NCBI GenBank assembly: GCA_905206455.1
Contig: CAJLHL010000112.1
Span: 1 to 5,017, forward strand
Origin: an uncultured Eubacteriales bacterium
GTDB taxonomy: Bacteria; Bacillota; Clostridia; Peptostreptococcales; Anaerovoracaceae
Length of the DNA: 5,017 bases
Reading direction: 5' to 3'
Shown here: piece after piece, positions 1-4,968 of the stretch
Position numbering within the stretch: the first letter of the stretch is position 1
Layout: each line of letters begins with the position of its first letter
Notes under the pieces: generated by a model
The model's database searches: none
What the model was told of the DNA's origin: nothing
Seen by the model: the letters and a program-made list of their open reading frames with translations, nothing else
Program-made: the position numbers and the translations under genes

Positions 1-38
1 TCGGTAGTTTTGTTTCTATCCAGTTTGTAAGCCGTCAT
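1..38 (-). CDS. 5' end of an unidentified gene downstream of metQ (partial)
   Basis: An ATG at 38-36 on the minus strand opens a frame that runs off the left edge and reads MTAYKLDRNKTT. A good Shine-Dalgarno (GAGAGG, 48-53) sits 9 nt before the ATG. The start lies 41 nt after the metQ stop with no T-rich terminator between, so it is probably the fourth cistron of the methionine-uptake operon. Only 12 full codons are visible, too few to assign a family. Genes placed after metNIQ in related bacteria are often sulfur-amino-acid enzymes (PLP-dependent lyases) or peptidases, but nothing here distinguishes these. The start codon call is fairly secure; the identity is unknown. Confidence 0.62.
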   Translation of the reverse strand, partial: MTAYKLDRNKTT

Positions 39-58
39 CAAGTTTCACCTCTCACAGA

Positions 59-81
59 AGCGGTGAAGCTCATGAACCGCT
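59..81. repeat. Small inverted repeat at the metQ stop codon
   Basis: AGCGGT (59-64) and ACCGCT (76-81) are perfect 6 bp arms around an 11 nt loop. They overlap the metQ stop codon and precede the ribosome binding site of the next gene. No T-run follows on the minus strand, so it does not look like an intrinsic terminator. If it folds in mRNA it could act as a processing or stability element between metQ and the next cistron. It could also be chance. Confidence 0.35.
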
Positions 82-928
82 AAAATACAGGAATCACCAT
101 TCCCTTGTATTTCTCTTCCAGGAACGCTCTGCACTCATCAGAAGTCAGAGCTTCCACCAGCTTCTTTATAGCTGGATTATCTTCGTTGCCCTCTTTTACT
201 ACAAGAGCATTCGTGTATGTCTTTGCAGCTTCGGAATCCGCCGCTTCAAACGCCAGACCATCCGCCTCGGTCAGACCTGCGCCCAATGCGTAATTGCCAT
301 TGATTACCGCAAAATCCACATCGGCCAGCACGGTCGGAAGAGCCGCCGCTTCCATTTCGACAAATTCGATCTTATGTTCATTTTTCGTGACATCCTTCGG
401 CGTCGCTTCCAGCCCCGCCTCCGGATCGAGCTCGATCAGTCCTTCCGCTACCAGAAGCTGCAGCGCGCGGGCTTCATTTGTCGTATCATTTGGAATCGCA
501 ATCTTCGCTCCATCGGCAATCTTATCCAAGGTAGCGCTCTTATCCTTACCCGGGAAAATTCCCATCGGCTCATAGTGGATACCCGCTGCGGATACCAGAT
601 GCGTACCGTTTTTCTCATTAAAATCTTCAAGGTAATCTAAATGCTGGAAGTAATTTGCATCTACTTCCCCGTCTTCTACCACAGTATTCGGAACGACATA
701 GTCATTATATACCTTGACTTTGAGTTCAATCCCCTCGTCTGCCAGCTTATCTTTCAAAGCCTCTAAGATTTCTGCATGCGGCGTAGGAGATGCAGCTACA
801 GTAATCGTAGTGGCATCACCGTTTTGCGCGCTTCCGCCGTCAGAAGACGCAGGAGCTTTCTGATCTCCGCATGCCGTTGCGGCAAATACGAGGATGGAAA
901 CCATTAATACTGCTAATAACTTTTTCAT
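80..928 (-). CDS. metQ: Methionine ABC transporter substrate-binding lipoprotein MetQ (NlpA family)
   Basis: MetQ is the extracytoplasmic receptor that captures methionine and delivers it to the MetNI transporter. In a Gram-positive cell it would be anchored to the outer face of the membrane by a lipidated cysteine. The 282-residue protein starts with a type II signal peptide: two lysines, a hydrophobic stretch (about 4-18) and a lipobox ending ATAC, giving Cys20 as the lipidation site. A low-complexity Ser/Gly/Ala/Asp linker (about 22-40) precedes the NlpA domain (about 41-282). Family-typical segments are NDYVVPN (75-81), NYFQH (92-96), IHYEPMGI (117-124), IPNDTTNEARAL (145-156, whose Arg is expected to bind the ligand carboxylate) and AVINGNYA (207-214). 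Length is normal for the family. The ATG has a purine-rich GGAGAGAAGG (931-940) just upstream. It lies 29 nt after metI in the same operon, which supports methionine over other NlpA ligands. Confidence 0.95.
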   Translation of the reverse strand: MKKLLAVLMVSILVFAATACGDQKAPASSDGGSAQNGDATTITVAASPTPHAEILEALKDKLADEGIELKVKVYNDYVVPNTVVEDGEVDANYFQHLDYLEDFNEKNGTHLVSAAGIHYEPMGIFPGKDKSATLDKIADGAKIAIPNDTTNEARALQLLVAEGLIELDPEAGLEATPKDVTKNEHKIEFVEMEAAALPTVLADVDFAVINGNYALGAGLTEADGLAFEAADSEAAKTYTNALVVKEGNEDNPAIKKLVEALTSDECRAFLEEKYKGMVIPVF

Positions 929-957
929 TTCCTTCTCTCCTTTTTACAAAATAAACT

Positions 958-1629
958 CTATTTTCTGATTCTCTTATCGCTCTTGCGGGCGATAAAAGAT
1001 CCTAAAGACTGCATGATCTGTACCAGTATGATCAGCACGATAATCGTCGCGATCATCACTGGCGTCTCATAACGATAGTAACCGAAACGCAGTGCTACAT
1101 CCCCCAGGCCGCCGCCGCCTACGACGCCTGCCATAGCGGAATATCCCACCAGCGTGATCAGAGTGATCGGAACGCCCATCAGAATAGACGGGATACTCTC
1201 CGGCAGCAGAACCTTCCAGATGATCTGCCATACGGTAGATCCGGTAGCGTGTGCCACCTCGATGAGTCCTCCGTCGATCTCCGCCAACGCCGTCTCTATC
1301 ATCCGCGCGACGAAAGGAATCGCCGCGATGCTCAGCGGCACGATAACTCCGCGTATTCCCACCGCAGATCCTACGATCATACGGGTAAACGGCATCAGAG
1401 CCACTAAAAGAATGATAAAAGGTATCGAACGTCCCATGTTGACAATCCAACCCAAAATCATATTTACCGGACGGCAGGGAAGAATCGAATGATCGCTGGT
1501 AATCGTCACCAATACGCCGAGAGGGATTCCTACGATATATGCAATTAGCGTGGAGATCAGCGCCATCGCCAGCGTCGCTCCTGTTTCGGTCAGAAGCATC
1601 AAACCGTATTCAGAAAAGAAATCAGCCAT
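958..1629 (-). CDS. metI: Methionine ABC transporter permease MetI
   Basis: MetI forms the membrane channel of the MetNI importer, as a homodimer in the known E. coli complex. The 223-residue protein has a binding-protein-dependent transport permease domain with about five hydrophobic spans (roughly 15-42, 58-82, 93-112, 147-169 and 193-213). The cytoplasmic EAA loop that docks on the ATPase is visible at about 121-143, reading EVAHATGSTVWQIIWKVLLP from residue 124. The glycine-rich VVGGGGLGD (169-177) after it is typical of this family. Length is close to E. coli MetI (217). I start it at the ATG at 1629-1627, because GGAGG (1638-1642) is 8 nt upstream. An in-frame GTG three codons earlier (1638-1636) overlaps that Shine-Dalgarno and is unlikely to be used. 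The ATG overlaps the metN stop (ATGGCTGA), so translation is probably coupled. Confidence 0.96.
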   Translation of the reverse strand: MADFFSEYGLMLLTETGATLAMALISTLIAYIVGIPLGVLVTITSDHSILPCRPVNMILGWIVNMGRSIPFIILLVALMPFTRMIVGSAVGIRGVIVPLSIAAIPFVARMIETALAEIDGGLIEVAHATGSTVWQIIWKVLLPESIPSILMGVPITLITLVGYSAMAGVVGGGGLGDVALRFGYYRYETPVMIATIIVLIILVQIMQSLGSFIARKSDKRIRK

Positions 1630-2380
1630 CGACTTCACCTCCCGCAGATATTTCCTTCAGAAGAAGCTGCGTCATCTCTTCCTTCGGATCTGACAGAACA
1701 TCTTTTGTCAGTCCCTGCTCGATGATATGCGCATCGTTGATAACAGCAACCTTATTGCAGATTTTCTGAACGACGCTCATCTCATGGGTGATGATGATAA
1801 CCGTTACGCCCAGCTTCTGATTGATATCTTTCAAGAGCTCAAGCAGTGAATTCGTCGTCAGCGTATCCAGAGCCGAGGTAGGCTCATCGCACAGCAGAAT
1901 CGGAGGGTTGTTGGCCAGCGCCCTCGCTATCGATACTCTCTGCTGCTGTCCGCCGGACAATTGTACCGGATAACTCTTTGCCTTTGAAGAGAGATCTACC
2001 AGTTCCAGGAGTTCCGCGACTCTCTCCGCTCTCTTTTCTTTCGGATAACCGCACACTTCCAGCGGATAAGATACATTTTCTTCGACGGTGCGCTGCATCA
2101 GCAGATTAAATCTCTGAAAAATCATTCCGATCTTTCTGCGCAATTGCAGAAGCGCCTTGCCGTCAAGGCTCGTAACATCCTGACCGTCGATGAGAATCTG
2201 TCCCAAAGTCGGACGCTCCAGCAGATTGATACACCGCAGCAGCGTGCTCTTTCCTGCGCCGCTCATCCCTATGATCCCGAAAATATCACCATCTTCTATC
2301 GTCAGATTAATATTTTCAATCGCCTTAAATTCTCCATGTTCTGTATTGTAAATCTTTGCCAGATCTTTTATCTCGATCAT
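1622..2380 (-). CDS. metN: Methionine ABC transporter ATP-binding protein MetN, short form without NIL domain
   Basis: MetN is the cytoplasmic ATPase that powers methionine import through MetI and MetQ. All ABC ATPase motifs are present and intact: Walker A GMSGAGKST (38-46), Q-loop Gln89 in MIFQRFNLL, signature LSGGQ (141-145), Walker B ILLCDE (161-166), D-loop SALD (169-172) and switch His199 in ITHEM. The stretches LLERPTLGQ and ELLKDINQKLGVT closely match the MetN subfamily. The protein has 252 residues, whereas E. coli MetN has about 343. It stops soon after the ATPase core (LLLKEISAGGEVDG) and so lacks the C-terminal NIL/ACT-like domain that binds methionine and causes trans-inhibition. 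metI begins at once, so there is no remnant of that domain and no sign of a frameshift. The ATG is preceded by AAGGAG with 10 nt spacing. It is the first gene of the operon. Confidence 0.96.
   Translation of the reverse strand: MIEIKDLAKIYNTEHGEFKAIENINLTIEDGDIFGIIGMSGAGKSTLLRCINLLERPTLGQILIDGQDVTSLDGKALLQLRRKIGMIFQRFNLLMQRTVEENVSYPLEVCGYPKEKRAERVAELLELVDLSSKAKSYPVQLSGGQQQRVSIARALANNPPILLCDEPTSALDTLTTNSLLELLKDINQKLGVTVIIITHEMSVVQKICNKVAVINDAHIIEQGLTKDVLSDPKEEMTQLLLKEISAGGEVDG
1638..1643 (-). promoter_or_regulatory. metI ribosome binding site (decides the start)
   Basis: GGGAGG on the minus strand lies inside the last codons of metN, 8 nt before the ATG at 1629. It excludes the upstream in-frame GTG (1638-1636), which overlaps the site itself. 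Confidence 0.85.
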
Positions 2381-2399
2381 TTGACTGTTTCTCCTTAAC

Positions 2400-2413
2400 T
2401 GTATGACGATACA
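2400..2413. promoter_or_regulatory. Candidate operator at the predicted metN transcription start
   Basis: TGTAT (2400-2404) and ATACA (2409-2413) form a perfect inverted repeat around GACG. It spans the predicted metNIQ transcription start (about 2413) and the first leader bases, where a bound repressor would block initiation. It does not match the E. coli MetJ box (AGACGTCT). No regulator is identified here, and short palindromes arise by chance, so this is a candidate only. Confidence 0.35.
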
Positions 2414-2419
2414 AATGTT

Positions 2420-2448
2420 ATTTTATTATGCATTGCGTGGCTTGTCAA
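2420..2448 (-). promoter_or_regulatory. Sigma-A-type promoter of metNIQ
   Basis: On the minus strand a perfect -35 TTGACA (complement of 2443-2448) is followed by a 17 nt spacer and a -10 TAAAAT (complement of 2420-2425, 5 of 6 matches). Transcription would start near 2413, leaving a leader of about 33 nt before the metN ATG at 2380. That is enough for the ribosome binding site but not for a SAM riboswitch or T-box. Confidence 0.8.
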
Positions 2449-2470
2449 CAAATTCAGCCCTTGATGTGAC

Positions 2471-2500
2471 CCGCTTTTTCGCTTGTTTTCGCACTTTTTC
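2471..2500. repeat. Three helically phased T-tracts between the divergent promoters
   Basis: Three consecutive 10 bp units, CCGCTTTTTC, GCTTGTTTTC and GCACTTTTTC, place T-tracts at 2475-2479, 2486-2489 and 2495-2499. Their centres are about 10 bp apart, one helical turn. A-tracts in phase bend DNA. The block lies upstream of both promoters, about 23-52 bp from the metN -35 and about 15 bp upstream of the weak glpK -35. A role as curved DNA or an UP-like element is inferred. Confidence 0.45.
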
Positions 2501-2511
2501 CCGCCATATTC

Positions 2512-2529
2512 TCCTGCATCAGCGCAGGA
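2512..2529. promoter_or_regulatory. Candidate operator in the glpK promoter
   Basis: TCCTGC (2512-2517) and GCAGGA (2524-2529) are perfect 6 bp arms separated by 6 bp. The 18 bp palindrome overlaps the -35 position and spacer of the predicted glpK promoter, a common place for a dimeric regulator. No known glycerol regulator motif is recognised. Confidence 0.4.
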
Positions 2530-2542
2530 TTTCGTGTATAAT
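2514..2542 (+). promoter_or_regulatory. Predicted glpK-dtd promoter with perfect -10 and poor -35
   Basis: TATAAT (2537-2542) is a perfect -10, with TG directly in front of it. At 17 bp spacing the -35 position reads CTGCAT (2514-2519), only 2 of 6 matches, and other spacings are no better. Transcription would start near 2549, giving a leader of about 24 nt. The weak -35 suggests help from an activator or DNA shape. A second inverted repeat, TCGTGT (2532-2537) and ACACGA (2545-2550), is centred on the -10 and could be a further regulator site. Confidence 0.65.
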
Positions 2543-2560
2543 AGACACGACCACGACAGA

Positions 2561-2568
2561 AAGGAAAG
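2561..2568 (+). promoter_or_regulatory. glpK ribosome binding site (decides the start)
   Basis: AAGGAAAG lies with AAGGA 7 nt before the ATG at 2573. It selects that ATG over an in-frame TTG at 2483, which is upstream of the predicted promoter. Confidence 0.85.
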
Positions 2569-2572
2569 TATC

Positions 2573-4087
2573 ATGGGAGAATATATAATCGCTCTCGATC
2601 AGGGAACCACCAGTTCGAGAGCTATCATTTTTAATAAAAACGCAGAGATCGTATCGAGAGCGCAGCTGCCCTTTCGGCAGATTTATCCACAGCCCGGCTG
2701 GGTGGAGCACGATCCGGAAGAAATTCTGAACACTCAGCTGCAGGCTCTGCAAAGCGCTTTTGAACAGAGCGGCCTTTCGCCTGCCGATATCGCCGGTATC
2801 GGCATTACGAACCAGAGAGAAACCACCGTCGTCTGGGACAGGCATACGGGAAAACCCGTATACAACGCTATCGTCTGGCAGTGCCGGCGTACAGCCGCCG
2901 AATGCGACCGGCTGATTTCAGAAGGTTTCGACGAATATATAAAAGAAAAGACAGGACTTCTCATCGACGCCTACTTCTCCGCTACAAAAATCAGCTGGAT
3001 TCTCGATCATGTGCCCGGCGCACGCCGCCAGGCGCAGCAGGGTGATCTGCTCTTCGGAACGATCGACACCTGGCTCATCTGGAACTTGACCGGAGGCAGG
3101 GCCCATGTGACGGATTATTCTAATGCCGCGCGCACGATGCTCTTCGACATCGAAAAACTGACATGGGACGACCGGCTCTGCGAAATCACGAGAGTGCCCC
3201 GAATCATGCTTCCGCAGCCGGTTCCCAACTCACAGCGATACGGCGTACTCACCCACAGCCTGCCCGGATCCCTGAAAGAATTAAAGGACGTTCCGATCTG
3301 CGGCTCCGCCGGCGACCAGCAGGCGGCTCTGTTCGGTCAAACCTGCTTTCACCCCGGAGATATCAAAAACACGTATGGTACGGGATGTTTCACATTGATG
3401 AACACAGGATCCTCCCGCATCCGTTCCAAAAATAGTCTCGTTACATCGGTCGCCTGGGTGTTGGGCGAAAATGAAACACCGGTCTACGCCCTGGAAGGAA
3501 GCGTATTCAACGGCGGCTCCACCATCCAATGGATCAGAGATGAATTGGGGATCATCTCCAGCTCACCGGAATGCGATACCCTGGCCGCAGAAGTGCCCGA
3601 CAGCGGCGGCGTCGTCATCGTACCGGCATTCACGGGATTAGGCGCTCCTTACTGGGATATGTATGCCAGAGGAACGATCATCGGCCTGACCCGCGGAAGC
3701 AATAAGTGTCATATCGCGCGGGCGGTGCTTGAAGCCATCGCCTTTCAGGTGTCTGATCTGATTCGCGCCATGTCGGAGGATTCCGAATATTCTCTGACCG
3801 GACTCAACGTCGACGGCGGTGCCAGCGTCAGCGATCTGATGCTGCAGTTTCAGGCGGATATGCTGAATATCCCGGTAAACAGACCGGCCTGCGTCGAAAC
3901 ATCCGCCTTGGGCGCCGCATATCTCGCCGGCCTGGCTGCAGGTGTATGGAAAAATACAGAGGAACTCGCGTCACTCCGCCGTACGGAAAAAATCTTCGTC
4001 CCGGACTGTACCGAAGAAATCCGCAGAAACCGTCTCGCACAGTGGCACAAAGCGGTCGGCTGCGCCGCCGGCTGGGCGTCGGAATAA
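2573..4087 (+). CDS. glpK: Glycerol kinase GlpK (FGGY family)
   Basis: GlpK phosphorylates glycerol with ATP to sn-glycerol 3-phosphate in the cytoplasm, feeding glycolysis and lipid synthesis. The 504-residue length matches E. coli GlpK (about 502). The N-terminal FGGY domain (about 3-255) shows the phosphate-binding DQGTTSSR (9-16), the glycerol-binding NQRET (80-84, Arg82 and Glu83), AYFSATKISW (133-142, Tyr134) and catalytic Asp248 in SAGDQQAALFGQ. The C-terminal domain shows NTYGTG (266-271), PAFTGLGAPYWD (351-362) and the second FGGY signature from GGAS (415-418). The loop 225-239 (VLTHSLPGSLKELKD) differs from the GGKGGTR loop that binds fructose 1,6-bisphosphate in E. coli, and from the enterococcal AYHFYG site phosphorylated by HPr. 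Control may therefore differ. The gene ends in tandem TAA stops, 23 nt before dtd. No glpF or glpD is in the window. Confidence 0.97.
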   Translation: MGEYIIALDQGTTSSRAIIFNKNAEIVSRAQLPFRQIYPQPGWVEHDPEEILNTQLQALQSAFEQSGLSPADIAGIGITNQRETTVVWDRHTGKPVYNAIVWQCRRTAAECDRLISEGFDEYIKEKTGLLIDAYFSATKISWILDHVPGARRQAQQGDLLFGTIDTWLIWNLTGGRAHVTDYSNAARTMLFDIEKLTWDDRLCEITRVPRIMLPQPVPNSQRYGVLTHSLPGSLKELKDVPICGSAGDQQAALFGQTCFHPGDIKNTYGTGCFTLMNTGSSRIRSKNSLVTSVAWVLGENETPVYALEGSVFNGGSTIQWIRDELGIISSSPECDTLAAEVPDSGGVVIVPAFTGLGAPYWDMYARGTIIGLTRGSNKCHIARAVLEAIAFQVSDLIRAMSEDSEYSLTGLNVDGGASVSDLMLQFQADMLNIPVNRPACVETSALGAAYLAGLAAGVWKNTEELASLRRTEKIFVPDCTEEIRRNRLAQWHKAVGCAAGWASE

Positions 4088-4097
4088 TAAAGATAAC

Positions 4098-4102
4098 AGG
4101 AG
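4098..4102 (+). promoter_or_regulatory. dtd ribosome binding site (decides the start)
   Basis: AGGAG sits 8 nt before the ATG at 4111. It supports this start over an open frame that extends upstream into glpK. Confidence 0.85.
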
Positions 4103-4110
4103 AACCGGAT

Positions 4111-4548
4111 ATGAAAACAATCATTCAGAGAGTTTCCCACGCAGACGTAACTATCGACGGACAGGTCTCCGGTAAAATCGGCCGGGGTCTCCTCGTCCTG
4201 CTGGGCGTCGGACCCGAAGACACAGAAGACACCGCGGATTACATCGCAGGAAAAATAGTAAATATGAGAATCTTTGAAGATGAAAACCAAAAAATGAATC
4301 TCTCGGTCAGAGATATCGGAGGTGAAATACTCGTCGTCTCTCAATTCACCCTATATGCCGACTGCAGAAAAGGAAACCGGCCGAGTTTCACAGCAGCGGC
4401 CGCCCCAAAGGCCGCCAGCGCGCTTTACGAATATTTTATAAAAAAACTCACCGAACTGGATATCCACGTGGAATCCGGCGAGTTCGGCGCAGACATGAAA
4501 GTCAGCCTTCTCAACGACGGCCCGGTTACGATTCCGCTGGAACGCTGA
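4111..4548 (+). CDS. dtd: D-aminoacyl-tRNA deacylase Dtd
   Basis: Dtd hydrolyses D-amino acids wrongly attached to tRNA (also Gly-tRNA(Ala)), acting as a cytoplasmic proofreading enzyme and recycling the tRNA. The 145-residue protein is the normal family length and is conserved throughout. It opens with MKTIIQRVSHADVTIDG, has the active-site motif SQFTLYAD (77-84) followed by KGNRPSF (87-93), and has the Gly-cisPro motif in NDGPVT (135-140), which enforces rejection of L-aminoacyl-tRNA. The chosen ATG has a strong AGGAG at good spacing and gives the canonical N-terminus. The same frame is open for more than 160 nt upstream inside glpK, but that would add a non-homologous extension. It follows glpK by 23 nt and probably shares its transcript. 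A likely terminator lies about 100 nt downstream. Confidence 0.97.
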   Translation: MKTIIQRVSHADVTIDGQVSGKIGRGLLVLLGVGPEDTEDTADYIAGKIVNMRIFEDENQKMNLSVRDIGGEILVVSQFTLYADCRKGNRPSFTAAAAPKAASALYEYFIKKLTELDIHVESGEFGADMKVSLLNDGPVTIPLER

Positions 4549-4569
4549 AGTCAAGAAGCCCGATGACTT
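4548..4569. repeat. Small inverted repeat at the dtd stop codon
   Basis: AAGTCA (4548-4553) and TGACTT (4564-4569) are perfect 6 bp arms around a 10 nt loop, starting on the last base of the dtd stop. There is no T-run after it, so it is not a terminator by itself. It may be chance or a 3' end stabiliser. Confidence 0.3.
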
Positions 4570-4637
4570 GGACCATCTGTAAAGGCGTACCGGACATTTA
4601 GCTGATCCGCCGATGATTCGGTCACGGCAGCTTCCGC

Positions 4638-4709
4638 AAAAAAGAAAGAGCGGCGCTTCCCGGAACCTGTAAAATGCAGGGGAAAGGGAATGCCGCTCTC
4701 TTTAATTTT
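4638..4709. terminator. Bidirectional intrinsic terminator between dtd and the convergent small gene
   Basis: AGAGCGGC (4647-4654) pairs perfectly with GCCGCTCT (4692-4699). After a small internal loop, TTCCC (4657-4661) pairs with GGGAA (4686-4690), and the apical loop holds a further CCTG/CAGG pair (4666-4669 and 4677-4680). On the plus strand the stem is followed by TTTAATTTT (4701-4709), ending the glpK-dtd transcript. On the minus strand it is followed by TTTCTTTTTT (complement of 4638-4647), ending transcripts from the right. A-runs and T-runs on both flanks, between convergent genes, fit a shared terminator. Confidence 0.8.
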
Positions 4710-4712
4710 CCG

Positions 4713-4766
4713 ATTTTCAAACGCCGGATGACATTAAAAAAATCACCCCGGCGGACTTTTGAAAAT
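4713..4766. repeat. Second long imperfect hairpin in the convergent intergenic region
   Basis: The left arm 4713-4727 (ATTTTCAAA then CGCCGG) pairs with CCGGCG (4748-4753) and the ATTTTCAAA complement within 4757-4766. The only interruption is a few bulged bases at 4754-4757. The loop of about 20 nt carries a run of seven A on the plus strand. It lies about 26 nt past the stop of the minus-strand small gene and would be in its 3' untranslated region. It could be a 3' stability element or an auxiliary terminator. I see one copy only. Confidence 0.55.
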
Positions 4767-4791
4767 TTCTCTGCCGCGTCTGAGACCCGGA

Positions 4792-4968
4792 TCATCTCTC
4801 CGGATCCAGTTCCTCCAGATCCATCTCGTACTGTTCATTGTACTTGCTGGACCAGCGCGCCAGCCGTCCTTTTCTCAGGCACTCCTCCACCTCAAGAGCG
4901 GTGAGCAGTCTGCAGAATCCGTTTTCTGAAAACCTGCTGCAAGTAAGACACGTCCGTTCTTCATTCAT
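4792..4968 (-). CDS. Small four-cysteine protein, putative metal-binding, function unknown
   Basis: This 58-residue protein reads MNEERTCLTCSRFSENGFC at its N-terminus and ends in an acidic tail (EMDLEELDPER). Cysteines at 7, 10, 19 and 30 give the spacing C-x2-C-x8-C-x10-C. The CxxCxxF...GxC start resembles many short clostridial and phage-type proteins thought to bind zinc. The middle (about 20-45) is charged and probably helical. There is no signal peptide or membrane segment, so it should be cytoplasmic. The start is supported by GGAGGG (4974-4979), with GGAGG 6 nt before the ATG. The same frame is open upstream to the window edge, so a longer protein is not excluded, but the site argues for this ATG. 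It converges on dtd, and the shared terminator lies about 90 nt past its stop. I do not recognise a named family. Confidence 0.72.
   Translation of the reverse strand: MNEERTCLTCSRFSENGFCRLLTALEVEECLRKGRLARWSSKYNEQYEMDLEELDPER

Noticed and set aside
1630..1638. GTG start adding three residues to MetI
   Set aside because: The GTG overlaps the GGAGG that best serves the ATG at 1629.
2461..2482. Possible catabolite response element (cre) upstream of glpK
   Set aside because: The central CG and flanking positions do not fit the consensus in either orientation.
2483..2572. In-frame TTG upstream extending glpK by 30 residues
   Set aside because: The extension lies over the predicted promoter, has no ribosome binding site and no GlpK homology. 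The ATG at 2573 has a good site and the canonical N-terminus.
3946..4110. Extended open frame upstream of dtd inside glpK
   Set aside because: It would add a non-homologous N-terminus. The ATG at 4111 has AGGAG at 8 nt and matches the family start.
4564..4602. A 12-codon open frame (MTWTICKGVPDI) after dtd
   Set aside because: It is very short, has no convincing ribosome binding site, and starts within a small inverted repeat.
4560..4624. Apparent direct repeat of a CCGATGA-containing stretch (about 4560 and 4610)
   Set aside because: Only about 11 of 15 positions match, which is not clearly above chance.
4674..4904. A 76-codon plus-strand open frame through the convergent intergenic region
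   Set aside because: It starts in the terminator loop, spans both hairpins, lies antisense to the better-supported small gene, and has no ribosome binding site.
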